64,000 nt of DNA from Saprospiraceae bacterium (lineage in GTDB: Bacteria; Bacteroidota; Bacteroidia; Chitinophagales; Saprospiraceae): the NCBI GenBank assembly GCA_019638385.1, contig JAHBTW010000001.1:310001-374000 (forward strand). Direction: 5' to 3'. Positions 26,228 through 34,726 of this stretch are shown here, piece by piece. Below the pieces are notes generated by a model that saw only the letters and a list, made by a program, of their open reading frames with translations, was not told where the DNA came from and did no database searches. How positions within the stretch are numbered: position 1 is the first letter of the stretch; each line of letters opens with the position of its first letter. The position numbers were made by a program, and so were the translations under genes.

Positions 26228-27841
26228 CTACGGCCTCACCAGCCGCTGCACTGCATAAAATTTATTGTCAAAAACCAAGGTGAGCACGAACGTTTGCGAA
26301 GCGAAGCTGCGGTGCAGGAACAGGGATTGTTCGTTGCGGCCCGCGGTCTGGTTGTCCCATCCTCCGCGCTGCAGGATTTTCCCGTCGAGGGTAGCCAGAA
26401 AATAATGGACGTGTCCGGCATAGGGCAACTCAAACGCGATGCCTACCTGCTCCTGTGCCGGGTTGGGAAATACATCGAAACGAAACGGGTTCTTTCCGGC
26501 TATTTCTTGTACTTCGGTGAGGCTTTGGCGGACCAAATGTACTGCATACACTGTATTGTCGGCGCTCGTGACACCGGTCTGATTGCTCTCAAACGGATTG
26601 CGCGTCGGGCTGAGGATGCCGCCATAGATGTGGCCGATGAGGAAGGAATCCTCTTCAATCTGATTCAACTTGATAATCTCTGTGTCGTAATGCGGCAACT
26701 GCCGGTTGGGGATGAATTCTGCACCGGCGCCCTTTAGTCCGGGCATTTCTACGGGCAGTTGATACTCCTGCAAACTTCCATCGGCAAAGCGCGTAACCAA
26801 GCTGATGGTTCTTACAAAAGGCACCATGTCGTCTTGTATGAGCTGCCCGTTTTGGTAGTAATATTGACTAATGCCGCCAAAAAACAAAGCGTGCATCCGG
26901 TTTTGGATGCTATCGTACAGTGCGGCCTTCGCGCTGTGATAGTTGGATAAATACTGGTTGAAATCAGTAACGGGCGCATATCCATCCTCGGTAATGTCCA
27001 CGGGATAGAGAAACGGGAGATCGGCCTGTAGCTGGAAAACGCCGGAGGAGATGGTGTATCCGGGCCGGCCGTCGGGGAATATCTGCGGCAGGAGGTTGTA
27101 ATCCCTGCGGCGCAGGTGAATGGGGTCGGTGACGGCTTCATAGTTGCTGTAGCTGAGTTGCGACCCACTGTTATCAAGCGTAAATTTGCGGATTTGATTG
27201 GTATAAATTTGCGAAAAACCGGGGCCGTGATCCGGTCCCATCGGGTTGTAGCGCCCGTCGAAGCGCTGCCCGCCGACGAGGTAAAACCGTTCTCCTATCT
27301 TACCCATTTGCCCGCCCGTGACGGCAAAGACATCGTCGGTGATCTGTTTGAAATAAGGCTCAATGGGCGCATTGGTAAGGATGGCGGTTATCAATCCGGA
27401 CACGTTGACAGCAGTCAGTTTCGGGAATGTGATATACGCATTTGCGGAAGCAGAAAAAGCATACCCGCCGATGAGGTACAAAGTATCGGCATCCTGAAAA
27501 AAATTAATATTGGTGGCTTGCAGTTGTTCCCGAATACCCACCGGCAGGTTGTTGATAGAAGCTGCCCAGAACATACGGCTCTCTGGATCAATGACATAGA
27601 GATTTGCATTGTTGGATGCTGCGGGAAAGGCATTGAAGGGTTGTCTCGCATGAATGCCGTCTTTTCTGCCGCCTATCACGAGCCATTTGCCTTCGTGCTG
27701 CCCGAAAGCGTAGGAATGCAGGCCGGGCAAATTGGCAATCTGAACGGGCGTGAGCCGGAGTTCGTAATCCAGGGGATTTTGGCCGGAAAGCGCAGGTATA
27801 GCAATGGCCAATCCCAAACACAAAGCGATGAATGGTTTCAT
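26228..27841 (-). CDS. Secreted kelch-type propeller protein with T9SS-like C-terminus
   Basis: 537 residues from the ATG at 27841, chosen because it begins a clean signal peptide (MKPFIALCLGLAIAIPALSGQ). The frame continues 49 codons upstream, but only through simple repeats (KVKVKVKVK from TTTTAC units), which is not credible protein. Kelch-like motifs GKWLVIGGRKDG, DTLYLIGGYAFSA, ERFYLVGGQRFDGRYNPMG and HALFFGGISQYY indicate a beta-propeller. The C-terminus (FDVFPNPAQEQVGIAFELPYAG...FYAVQRLVRP) is a T9SS sorting domain. Surface location expected; partner unknown. Confidence 0.82.
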   Translation of the reverse strand: MKPFIALCLGLAIAIPALSGQNPLDYELRLTPVQIANLPGLHSYAFGQHEGKWLVIGGRKDGIHARQPFNAFPAASNNANLYVIDPESRMFWAASINNLPVGIREQLQATNINFFQDADTLYLIGGYAFSASANAYITFPKLTAVNVSGLITAILTNAPIEPYFKQITDDVFAVTGGQMGKIGERFYLVGGQRFDGRYNPMGPDHGPGFSQIYTNQIRKFTLDNSGSQLSYSNYEAVTDPIHLRRRDYNLLPQIFPDGRPGYTISSGVFQLQADLPFLYPVDITEDGYAPVTDFNQYLSNYHSAKAALYDSIQNRMHALFFGGISQYYYQNGQLIQDDMVPFVRTISLVTRFADGSLQEYQLPVEMPGLKGAGAEFIPNRQLPHYDTEIIKLNQIEEDSFLIGHIYGGILSPTRNPFESNQTGVTSADNTVYAVHLVRQSLTEVQEIAGKNPFRFDVFPNPAQEQVGIAFELPYAGHVHYFLATLDGKILQRGGWDNQTAGRNEQSLFLHRSFASQTFVLTLVFDNKFYAVQRLVRP

Positions 27842-27909
27842 ATTGCTCGTTTTTACGGCGAATGTAAGGCAATAAGCACCTTCATGAAGGTGACTTTTGT
27901 CACAGAGGT

Positions 27910-27970
27910 CTATTGCCCTTTGCCAATTCGCCCTTTGCCTTTTTACTTTTACTTTTACTTTTACTTTTAC
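27910..27970. repeat. GGCAAA-family repeat plus five TTTTAC hexamers
   Basis: TTGCCCTTTGCCAATTCGCCC (inverse of the GGCAAATTGGCAAA units at 20920 and 42131) is followed by five perfect TTTTAC units at 27941-27970. Both lie between divergent starts at 27841 (minus) and 28027 (plus). Confidence 0.75.
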
Positions 27971-27999
27971 TTCCGAACCGGTCGCCACCTGAAATTCCC

Positions 28000-28007
28000 T
28001 ACCTTTG
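28000..28007 (+). promoter_or_regulatory. Candidate -7 box (TACCTTTG) of the dihydroorotase-like gene
   Basis: TAnnTTTG match 19 bp upstream of ATG 28027. No -33 TTTG is evident. Confidence 0.35.
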
Positions 28008-28026
28008 CCGGAAATCCATCAACAGC

Positions 28027-29298
28027 ATGAACCTGCTTTTGCGACAGGCTACCATCATTGACCCCGCATCTCCTTTCGACGGACAAGTCGCCGACATTCA
28101 CATTTCCGCCGGCCGCATTGCGGCGATGGGCGAATACTTGAACACCCCGGATGCGGAAGTAATGGATGCAAAAGGCGCATGGTGCAGCCCCGGCTGGATA
28201 GATTTCGGGGTACAAAGCGGCGATCCGGGGCACGAATACCGCGAAGACCTGCGCAGCCTCAGCGAAGCGGCGCTCGCCGGCGGATACACCGCGCTGATAT
28301 GCGACCCCAATACCGAACCGGCTATTCACTCCAAATCTGAAGTAGCCTACCTCCTGCGCCAGTCCCGCGATCTGCCGGTGGACATTTTTCCGATGGGCGC
28401 AGCCTCCGTCAACTGCAACGGCAAAGACATCACCGAAATGCTCGACATGCGCGCCGCCGGCGCCGTAGCGTTCGGCGACGGCCTTCTGCCTATACAACAC
28501 AGCGGTCTTCTGATGCGGGCCTTGCAATATGTGACGGCCTTCGACGGCGTGGTCGTGAATCGCCCCTCCGACGGGAACATAGCCGCCGGCGGGCACCTGC
28601 ACGAAGGCTTGGTGAGTACCCTGCTCGGACTGCGCGGCATACCGGCTCTGGCCGAAGAACTCATGGTGGAGCGCGACCTGCACCTGCTCGAATATACCGG
28701 CTCGCGCCTGCACCTTGCCGGGCTTTCTACTGCGGGCGCCGTGGAGATGGTGCGCCGCGCCAAAAAAGCCGGATGGCAAGTGACGGCCTCTGTGGCAGTG
28801 CTCAACCTGCTCTTCACCGATGATGCGCTATCCGGCTTCGACGGCAGTTTCAAAGTATTGCCGCCTCTGCGCAGCGCGGAGGATCGCGAGGCGCTGATGG
28901 CAGGTCTCTTAGACGGAACCGTAGATTTCATTTTTAGCAATCATGTCCCGTTGGATACAGAAGCCAAGGACCGCGAATTTCCCTATGCCGATTTCGGCGC
29001 TACCGGCCTGCAAACCGCAGCGGCGGCGCTCCACACACACCTCGGCGACCGCATCACACCGCAACAACTCGTGCAGTGGCTGGCCGTAAAACCGCGCGAA
29101 GTATTCGGATTGCCGATGCCACGCATTGAAAAAGGAGCAGCAGCCGATCTCACCGTTTTTCACCCTGGAACCGCCTGGACGTTCCGCCGCGCCGATGTAT
29201 TGTCAAAATCTTACAACTCGCCTTTCATCGGTCATGCCTTTCAGGGGCGCGTTTTGACGACGATAAAGGGCAGTTCTTACAGGAAATTCGATACTTAA
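28027..29298 (+). CDS. Dihydroorotase homologue lacking metal ligands (PyrC'-like)
   Basis: 423 residues from ATG 28027 (MNLLLRQATIIDPASPFDGQ), the usual amidohydrolase N-terminus. Overall it matches class I dihydroorotase (PGWIDF, DPNTEP, AFGDG, LHLAGLSTAGAVEMV, KGAAADLTVF). However, the HxH after PGxID reads DFGVQ, the following R of 'LREPG' is replaced (SGDPG), and the late DHAPH motif reads NHVPLD. With both zinc-binding and catalytic residues gone it is probably not a working dihydroorotase. In some bacteria inactive PyrC' subunits support aspartate transcarbamylase, a possible role here. Divergent from the kelch protein and 67 bp before the DUF4199 pair. Confidence 0.85.
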   Translation: MNLLLRQATIIDPASPFDGQVADIHISAGRIAAMGEYLNTPDAEVMDAKGAWCSPGWIDFGVQSGDPGHEYREDLRSLSEAALAGGYTALICDPNTEPAIHSKSEVAYLLRQSRDLPVDIFPMGAASVNCNGKDITEMLDMRAAGAVAFGDGLLPIQHSGLLMRALQYVTAFDGVVVNRPSDGNIAAGGHLHEGLVSTLLGLRGIPALAEELMVERDLHLLEYTGSRLHLAGLSTAGAVEMVRRAKKAGWQVTASVAVLNLLFTDDALSGFDGSFKVLPPLRSAEDREALMAGLLDGTVDFIFSNHVPLDTEAKDREFPYADFGATGLQTAAAALHTHLGDRITPQQLVQWLAVKPREVFGLPMPRIEKGAAADLTVFHPGTAWTFRRADVLSKSYNSPFIGHAFQGRVLTTIKGSSYRKFDT

Positions 29299-29365
29299 TA
29301 GAATTTCGCTTGGACGATTTTAATATTCGTCTCATCTTAGAGCCACATCAAAAAAACACGACGAT

Positions 29366-29935
29366 ATGAATACGCTTGACAATCCTGTTTTTGAACAAAA
29401 ACCGGTATCCAAATGGCCGGTAGCCCTTCGCTGGGGCATCATCGGCGGTCTGGCTTCCGCCGCAGTTTCCATGATTTGGCATGTGGCCGGGCTTACCTCT
29501 TATGAGGGTGGGTTCAGTGGCGGAAACATGCTTGGAATGGTAGTAGGCTGGGGCATTACCCTTGGCGCTATTTCGATGGGTATTAAGCAATACCGGGACG
29601 ACATGCAGGGAGGGTATATCACCTTCGGCAGCGCATTTGGCACAGGTGTTTTGGTCGCCTTGGTGATGGCCGTGATCACGGGTATTTTTACCGCAGTATT
29701 TATGTCGGTAATAGCGCCTGAGATAATGGATACGGTTATGGAGCAGACGCGGGAAAAATTAGAAGGCCAGGGTATGGACGACGATCAGATAGAGGAGGCA
29801 CTCAAATACTCCGCTATGTTTACCGGCCCCGTCGCAATGTCTGTTTTTGCCTTTTTTGGGGGTATGTTCAGCGGCGTTATCTTTTCGCTTATCGGCGCTG
29901 CTATTATGAAAAAAGACACCCCCACGAGCATTTAA
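29366..29935 (+). CDS. DUF4199 membrane protein
   Basis: 189 residues, four membrane helices (about 22-42, 52-70, 87-112, 153-180) with a charged loop between helices 3 and 4 (EQTREKLEGQGMDDDQIEEALK). Topology and the acidic loop match the DUF4199 family, widespread in Bacteroidota and of unknown function. It is followed after 3 bp by a second member. Confidence 0.8.
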   Translation: MNTLDNPVFEQKPVSKWPVALRWGIIGGLASAAVSMIWHVAGLTSYEGGFSGGNMLGMVVGWGITLGAISMGIKQYRDDMQGGYITFGSAFGTGVLVALVMAVITGIFTAVFMSVIAPEIMDTVMEQTREKLEGQGMDDDQIEEALKYSAMFTGPVAMSVFAFFGGMFSGVIFSLIGAAIMKKDTPTSI

Positions 29936-29938
29936 ACG

Positions 29939-30442
29939 ATGAATCAGAATATTTTTAAATACGGACTGTATGCAGGAGCGGGTACCATAGCGTACCTGCT
30001 TCTGTTTTACACCCTCGACCCCCGGATGCTATTCAACACCTGGGTACAGTGGAGCTATCGCCTCATTTTTATTGTTTTCATGGTGGCGGCTACTCTGGTG
30101 GAGCGCCGCGCTGCCGAGGACGGCTTTAGTTTCCGGCAGGCGGTACGACCGGCCTTCGGCGTGTATGTAGTGGCCAGTTTGATTTACCTCATCTTTTTTT
30201 ATGTGATGTTCAATTACGTCAATACCGAGTTGCCGGCCATACAGCGGGAAGTATTGGTGGAACAATCGCAATGGATGGCTGAAAAAATGGGCATGGCAGA
30301 CATGCAGGATCAAATAGAAAAAATAAAAGTGGAAGATTTGCAGGTCACTTTCCGAAATTCCAGCCTCGATTTTATGTGGAGACTCATTTTCGGGTTTATC
30401 TTGTCGGCCATTTTGGCGCTCATTTTGAGGAAAGAACGTTAG
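29939..30442 (+). CDS. Second DUF4199-like membrane protein
   Basis: 167 residues, four helices (about 8-25, 37-53, 76-95, 141-162), with the same loop position holding VEQSQWMAEKMGMADMQDQIEKIK. Probably a paralogue or complex partner of the preceding protein. The next gene (glycosyltransferase) follows after a repeat-containing 53-bp gap. Confidence 0.78.
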   Translation: MNQNIFKYGLYAGAGTIAYLLLFYTLDPRMLFNTWVQWSYRLIFIVFMVAATLVERRAAEDGFSFRQAVRPAFGVYVVASLIYLIFFYVMFNYVNTELPAIQREVLVEQSQWMAEKMGMADMQDQIEKIKVEDLQVTFRNSSLDFMWRLIFGFILSAILALILRKER

Positions 30443-30446
30443 AGGG

Positions 30447-30487
30447 GAGCCGCGAGTGAACTCGCAGCTCGCAGCTAAAAAGAACTC
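30447..30487. repeat. AGCTCGCAGCT-family repeat before the glycosyltransferase operon
   Basis: GAGCCGCGAGTGAACTCGCAGC and the following GCTCGCAGCTAAAAAG tail; the arms CGAGT/ACTCG can pair. Located between the DUF4199 pair and the GT2 gene. Confidence 0.65.
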
Positions 30488-30495
30488 ACCAGAAA

Positions 30496-31440
30496 ATGCA
30501 CTTATCCATCGTCATACCGCTGTTCAACGAAGAGGAATCCCTGCCCGAATTGGAGGCATGGATTCGCCGCGTTGTGGAGGAGAAAGCCTACCTCTACGAA
30601 ATTATTTTTGTGGATGACGGCAGCAAAGACAAATCCTGGCAGGTCATTGAGCAATTGGCTGCGGCCAATCCGAATGTAAAAGGCATCAAGTTCCGGCGAA
30701 ACTACGGCAAATCGGCCGCGCTCAACCGGGGCTTCGATATGGCACAGGGAAAGGTCGTCATCACTATGGATGCCGATCTGCAAGACAGCCCCGACGAGAT
30801 ACCCGAACTGTACCGCATGATTGCAGAAGATGGCTACGATCTGGTATCGGGTTGGAAACAAAGGCGTTACGACCCATTATCCAAAACGCTGCCCTCCCGG
30901 TTTTTCAATGCAGTGACCCGATGGATAAGTAAAATTCAGCTCCACGACTTCAACTGCGGCCTGAAATCCTACCGCGTTGAGGTAGTTAAAAGCATAGAAG
31001 TGTACGGCGAAATGCACCGTTATGTGCCGCTACTGGCCAAGTGGGCAGGCTTCGAACGCATCGGAGAAAAAGTAGTGGAGCACCGCGCACGCAAATACGG
31101 CGTGACCAAGTTCGGGCTGGAGCGCTTCGTCAATGGCTTTTTGGACCTCATGTCCATCACCTTCGTAGGGCGATTCGGCAAGCGACCCATGCACTTCTTC
31201 GGCACGCTCGGCATCTTGTCTTTCGCGGTGGGCGTCGTCATTTTACTTTACCTCAGCATTGCCAAACTGATTTACCAAACCTACGGCATCGCCGACCGGC
31301 CGCTGTTTTACTTCGGCATTCTCACCATCATCATCGGCACGCAGCTTTTCGTCACGGGCTTTCTGGCCGAATTGGTCACCCGCAACGCCCCGGAGCGCAA
31401 CCAATACCTGATTGAAAAACGCATCGGAGGCGAATCATGA
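30496..31440 (+). CDS. Family 2 glycosyltransferase, DPM1/GtrB-like, with C-terminal membrane helices
   Basis: 314 residues. GT-A fold with VIPLFNEEESLPEL, IIFVDDGSKD and the DxD-containing MDADLQDSPDEIPELY; two helices near the C-terminus (about 233-258, 270-295) as in polyprenyl-phosphate glycosyltransferases. It likely transfers a sugar from a nucleotide donor to a polyprenyl phosphate at the inner membrane. It overlaps the next glycosyltransferase by 4 nt. Confidence 0.9.
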   Translation: MHLSIVIPLFNEEESLPELEAWIRRVVEEKAYLYEIIFVDDGSKDKSWQVIEQLAAANPNVKGIKFRRNYGKSAALNRGFDMAQGKVVITMDADLQDSPDEIPELYRMIAEDGYDLVSGWKQRRYDPLSKTLPSRFFNAVTRWISKIQLHDFNCGLKSYRVEVVKSIEVYGEMHRYVPLLAKWAGFERIGEKVVEHRARKYGVTKFGLERFVNGFLDLMSITFVGRFGKRPMHFFGTLGILSFAVGVVILLYLSIAKLIYQTYGIADRPLFYFGILTIIIGTQLFVTGFLAELVTRNAPERNQYLIEKRIGGES

Positions 31441-32573
31441 AACGCATCGTCATTCTCTCGCCGGCGCACCCGCTGCGCGGAGGCATCGCGGCTTCTTCGG
31501 AGCGATTGGCCTCGGAGTTGCAGGAGCAAGGGCACGAAGTGTCGTTGTTGTCTTTTTCGCTGCAATACCCGGAATTCCTGTTTCCGGGAAAAACGCAATA
31601 CACGAGCGATCCGGCGCCGCCCGGATTGCGCATTCGCGCGGCGGTCAATTCTGTCAATCCTCTCAACTGGCTACGCGTGGGCCGAATGCTGGCCCGCGAG
31701 CGCCCCGACATTTTATTGGTGCGTTATTGGCTGCCTTTCATGGCGCCCTGTTTGGGCAGTATCATGCGACTGGCGAGCGGCAACGGCCATACCAAAGTTA
31801 TTGCATTGGTGGACAACCTCGTGCCGCACGAACACCGCCCCGGCGACCGTATGCTCAGCCGCTGGTTTACCCGCGCGGCTCATGCGTTCATTGCCATGTC
31901 GCGCGCAGTAGAGGCACAACTCGATGATTTTGAACCCAATAAAGAAACGGCCTATGTGCCGCACCCGCTGTACGACAACTACGGCGCCAAAGCGGATCGG
32001 GCGGAATCCATCGCCCGGATCGGACTGCCGGCGGCGAGCGGCTACCTGCTCTTTTTCGGGTTCATTCGCGACTACAAAGGCTTGGATTTGCTGTTGCGCG
32101 CCGTGGCCCGCCCCGAAGTACGCCTGTTAAATTTACACCTGATTGTGGCCGGCGAGTTTTACGGCAACGAAGAAAAATACCGCGCGCTCATTGCCGAACT
32201 GGGCTTAGAAAACCAACTCGCCCTGCACAGCGAATACATCCCCGCCGATGCGGTGCGCTATTACTTCGGCGCAGCGGATTTGGTGGCGCAACCGTATCGC
32301 TCGGCCACGCAGAGCGGCATTTCGCAATTGGCGTACCATTTTGAAAAACCGATGGTCGTGACCGATGTAGGCGGCCTGCCGGAAATCGTGGAGCACGGCG
32401 TGTCGGGCTATGTGACGCCGGTTCGCGAGGAATCCATCGCCGAAGCCATTGTGGATTATTTCACTCAAAACCGCGCAGCGGAGATGACCAAAAGGGTAGG
32501 GGAGGCGAAGACCCGTTTTTCGTGGTCGGCCATGACGGCGGCCTTGCTATCTTTGCACCAAAATCTGCGTTGA
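31437..32573 (+). CDS. Family 4-type glycosyltransferase (GT-B fold)
   Basis: 378 residues. Starts MKRIVILSPAHPLRGGIAASSERL; the C-terminal half has LLFFGFIRDYKGLDLLLRA and the donor-site region YRSATQSGISQLAYHFEKPMVVTDVGGLPEI, with the E of the EX7E-like motif. It adds a sugar to a lipid-linked or LPS-type glycan; acceptor unknown. Overlaps the GT2 gene and is followed by a membrane protein after 2 bp. Confidence 0.88.
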   Translation: MKRIVILSPAHPLRGGIAASSERLASELQEQGHEVSLLSFSLQYPEFLFPGKTQYTSDPAPPGLRIRAAVNSVNPLNWLRVGRMLARERPDILLVRYWLPFMAPCLGSIMRLASGNGHTKVIALVDNLVPHEHRPGDRMLSRWFTRAAHAFIAMSRAVEAQLDDFEPNKETAYVPHPLYDNYGAKADRAESIARIGLPAASGYLLFFGFIRDYKGLDLLLRAVARPEVRLLNLHLIVAGEFYGNEEKYRALIAELGLENQLALHSEYIPADAVRYYFGAADLVAQPYRSATQSGISQLAYHFEKPMVVTDVGGLPEIVEHGVSGYVTPVREESIAEAIVDYFTQNRAAEMTKRVGEAKTRFSWSAMTAALLSLHQNLR

Positions 32574-32575
32574 TT

Positions 32576-33103
32576 ATGGCCAAAAGGACGGTGCAAAGAG
32601 AAAGCGACATTGAAGAAAGATACTTGAATGATCAGGTTTTGTGGCGCGCTACGGGCTTAGCGGGCGTGGTGCTGGCATTGCTGCTGATGGCCGTACAATG
32701 GGCCTGGCCGCATCTCTTCGGCGCAGGCTCTTCTTTAGCCAGAGCGGTGTTGGCCGGTATGAATTTGTTTTTAATCTGGTTGGTGGTAACGAGCACTGTG
32801 CGCACGATTCACAAAATCCGTCCCAGCGTCGAATTTTGGCGCTTGTATCTCGCCGGCATCCTAACGGCTCTGATCGGCGTAGTGCTGAAAGAACTGTTGT
32901 GGAGCGGCGGGCAGTTTTTGCGCGGCGGCACGGAGGGCGTAGCGTTTAGTTATAAAAGCCTGCTATTTTTCACTGGGGTAGCGCTGATTGCATCCACGGT
33001 GGCGCACATCCACCTGCGCGTGCGCAACCGCCGGCTGGGGCAGGTGTTAGAACTCGGCCTCATCGGGCTGATTGCTTTTCTGTTTTTTCACTTCATGCGA
33101 TAA
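32576..33103 (+). CDS. Four-helix membrane protein of the glycan operon
   Basis: 175 residues from ATG 32576 (MAKRTVQRESDIEERYL); an in-frame extension to 32522 overlaps the glycosyltransferase and is less likely. Helices at about 25-45, 55-75, 88-105 and 125-170. The length and helix layout recall DUF4199, but the match is weak. Tightly packed between a glycosyltransferase and the GmhA-like gene. Confidence 0.72.
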   Translation: MAKRTVQRESDIEERYLNDQVLWRATGLAGVVLALLLMAVQWAWPHLFGAGSSLARAVLAGMNLFLIWLVVTSTVRTIHKIRPSVEFWRLYLAGILTALIGVVLKELLWSGGQFLRGGTEGVAFSYKSLLFFTGVALIASTVAHIHLRVRNRRLGQVLELGLIGLIAFLFFHFMR

Positions 33104-33106
33104 ATC

Positions 33107-33682
33107 ATGCGGGCAACCATTGCAGCCATTATACAGGAGAGCATTGCCGTGAAGCAGGCGCTTGCGGCAGATGAGCCGTTACTCGCGGAGATTGAAGCGG
33201 TGGCAAAGGTGTGTATAGAAACCTGTCGCCGGGGGGGCAAACTTCTCTTTTGCGGCAACGGGGGCAGCGCCGCCGACGCGCAACACATTGCTGCCGAATT
33301 GTCGGGCCGGTTTAAATTCGACCGACCGCCACTGTACGCGGAAGCCCTCCACGTCAATACTTCCTACCTCACCGCCGTAGCCAACGACTACGGTTATGAT
33401 GAAACCTTCGCCCGCATGGTACGCGCTGCGGGTCGTTCGGGCGATATACTTTTTGCCATTTCTACTTCCGGCAATTCCGCCAACATACTCCGCGCCGCAC
33501 AGGACGCGCTATCCATTCCGATGACCGTAGTAGCGCTCACCGGGGCCGGCGGCGGGCAATTGGGCGGCCTGGCACAACACCGGCTTGCCGTTCCTTCCAC
33601 CGATACGGCCCGTATTCAGGAATGCCATATTCTGATGGGGCATATCTTGTGCGGGTTGATAGAGGATGGGTTGTTTGGATGA
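33107..33682 (+). CDS. gmhA: SIS-domain phosphoheptose isomerase (GmhA-like)
   Basis: 191 residues, usual GmhA length. Motifs LLFCGNGGSAADAQHIAAELSGRF, DYGYDETFARMV, AISTSGNSANILRA, TDTARIQECHILMGHILC. The family converts sedoheptulose 7-phosphate to D-glycero-D-manno-heptose 7-phosphate, the first step to ADP/GDP-heptose for LPS or S-layer glycans. Last gene of the glycosyltransferase operon; 3 bp after the membrane protein. Confidence 0.9.
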   Translation: MRATIAAIIQESIAVKQALAADEPLLAEIEAVAKVCIETCRRGGKLLFCGNGGSAADAQHIAAELSGRFKFDRPPLYAEALHVNTSYLTAVANDYGYDETFARMVRAAGRSGDILFAISTSGNSANILRAAQDALSIPMTVVALTGAGGGQLGGLAQHRLAVPSTDTARIQECHILMGHILCGLIEDGLFG

Positions 33683-33686
33683 ATGC

Positions 33687-33920
33687 AAACGTTGGATGTT
33701 ACAAACGTTTGGGTGTTACAAACGTTGGGTGCTACAAACGTTGGGCCTCTCCGAGGCCGGGGCATTTTGTGATATATTTTGGTTCTACAAACGTTGGGCC
33801 TCTCCGAGGCCGGGGCATTTTGTGATATATTTTGGTTCTACAAACGTTGGGCCTCTCCGAGGCCGGGGCATTTTGTGATATATTTTGGTTCTACAAACGT
33901 CGGGCCTCTCCGAGGCCGCA
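33687..33920. repeat. 53-bp tandem array with GGCCTC-TCC-GAGGCC hairpins
   Basis: Unit starts at 33734, 33787, 33840 and 33893 (exact 53-bp spacing), beginning ACAAACGTTGGGCCTCTCCG and ending TATATTTTGGTTCT; the last copy is partial. Just before, three 16-17-bp units of ACAAACGTTGGGTGTT type (33687-33733) look like fragments of the same unit. Confidence 0.9.
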
Positions 33921-34220
33921 TTGCTGTCTCATTGAGGGGTGAATCGCTGTGGCGGTTATTACATCACACGCCGCACGCCGGTAGGAAGCCTCGGAGAGGC
34001 TCAATGTTTGTAACAATCAAGGGAAATAAAGCTGCGGGCCTCGGAGAGGCCTAACGTTCTTCGCCTCTCTGAGGCCGCATTGCTGTCTCATTGAGGGGTG
34101 AATCGCTGTGGCGGTTATTACATCACACGCCGCACGCCGGTAGGAAGCCTCGGAGAGGCTCAATGTTTGTAACAACCGAGGGGAATAAAGCCGCAGACCT
34201 CGAAGAGGCCTAACGTTTCT
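33903..34220. repeat. 159-bp direct duplication carrying inverted GCCTC palindromes
   Basis: Copy 1 about 33903-34061 and copy 2 about 34062-34220, offset 159 bp. Each contains GCCTCTCCGAGGCCGCATTG at the left, the nearly identical block ATTGAGGGGTGAATCGCTGT, and the inverse motif AAGCCTCGGAGAGGCTCAAT followed by GTTTGTAAC, so each copy is a pair of palindromes in opposite orientation. Confidence 0.85.
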
Positions 34221-34234
34221 CACAGTGAAACGCA

Positions 34235-34702
34235 TCAATCGGGCAAAAAGAAATCGAACAGTTGCTTCTGCCCATTTTCCACCTCGAAATCACGCAACAT
34301 TTTGAGGAATTCCTCTTCAAAAGTACGCTTTTTGTGATGCTCTTTTTGGTTCAGGATGTACTTGCAAACCGTGTCCATGTGCGAACGGCTGTAAGAGAAT
34401 GCCCCATACCCTGTCTGCCAATCGAATTTGAAGGGGGAAAAGTGTTGATCCCGAATGTAATCGTTTGTCGCGTTTTTGATCTCCCGTACAAGGTCTGATA
34501 GCGATTCGGCGGGTTTTTGCCCGATAAATATATGGATATGGTCGGGCATGCCACCGATGGCCGGCATTTTGTGTCCGCGGGTTTGGACGATGCCGGTCGT
34601 GTATTTGTAAAGATGTTCTTCCCATTCCGGAAGGATCAATGCCTGACGGTGTTTAACCGCGAAAACGATTTGGATGTACAATTGGGAGAATACGTCGGCC
34701 AT
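34235..34702 (-). CDS. IS200-like Y1 transposase (RAYT-like, COG1943)
   Basis: 155 residues from ATG 34702 (MADVFSQLYIQIVFAVKHRQ); an upstream in-frame start at 34729 overlaps a promoter-like box. HUH motif in GGMPDHIHIFIGQKP and a C-terminal catalytic Tyr in CKYILNQKEHHKK define the Y1/IS200 transposase family. Single-strand nicking and joining at hairpins is the family reaction. The adjacent array of palindromic repeats at its 3' side fits a REP-associated tyrosine transposase rather than a complete insertion sequence; no tnpB is present. Confidence 0.88.
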   Translation of the reverse strand: MADVFSQLYIQIVFAVKHRQALILPEWEEHLYKYTTGIVQTRGHKMPAIGGMPDHIHIFIGQKPAESLSDLVREIKNATNDYIRDQHFSPFKFDWQTGYGAFSYSRSHMDTVCKYILNQKEHHKKRTFEEEFLKMLRDFEVENGQKQLFDFFLPD

Positions 34703-34726
34703 GGCTTTTGTTTTTTGATGTGGAAT

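Larger units (their letters stand above)
33683..34234. other. 552-bp intergenic repeat field between gmhA and the transposase
   Basis: Entirely repetitive: short ACAAACGTT-centred units, then a 53-bp tandem array, then a 159-bp direct duplication. All contain the palindrome GCCTCTCCGAGGC in one or both orientations. Small open frames across it are repeat read-through. Confidence 0.8.

Noticed and set aside
26114..26737. 207-residue plus-strand open frame opposite the kelch gene
   Set aside because: Mostly antisense to the kelch/T9SS coding region; no family resemblance.
27842..27988. N-terminal extension of the kelch/T9SS gene through the TTTTAC repeats
   Set aside because: The extension is simple-sequence KVKVK and lacks a signal peptide, whereas ATG 27841 starts a clean one.
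33666..34054. Several overlapping open frames across the 53-bp array encoding repeats such as FYKRWASPRPGHFVIYFG
   Set aside because: They arise from reading a 53-bp tandem repeat through changing frames; no start signal, composition or family supports a protein.
33734..34220. CRISPR array
   Set aside because: Units are directly adjacent and near identical with no variable spacers, and no cas genes are present.
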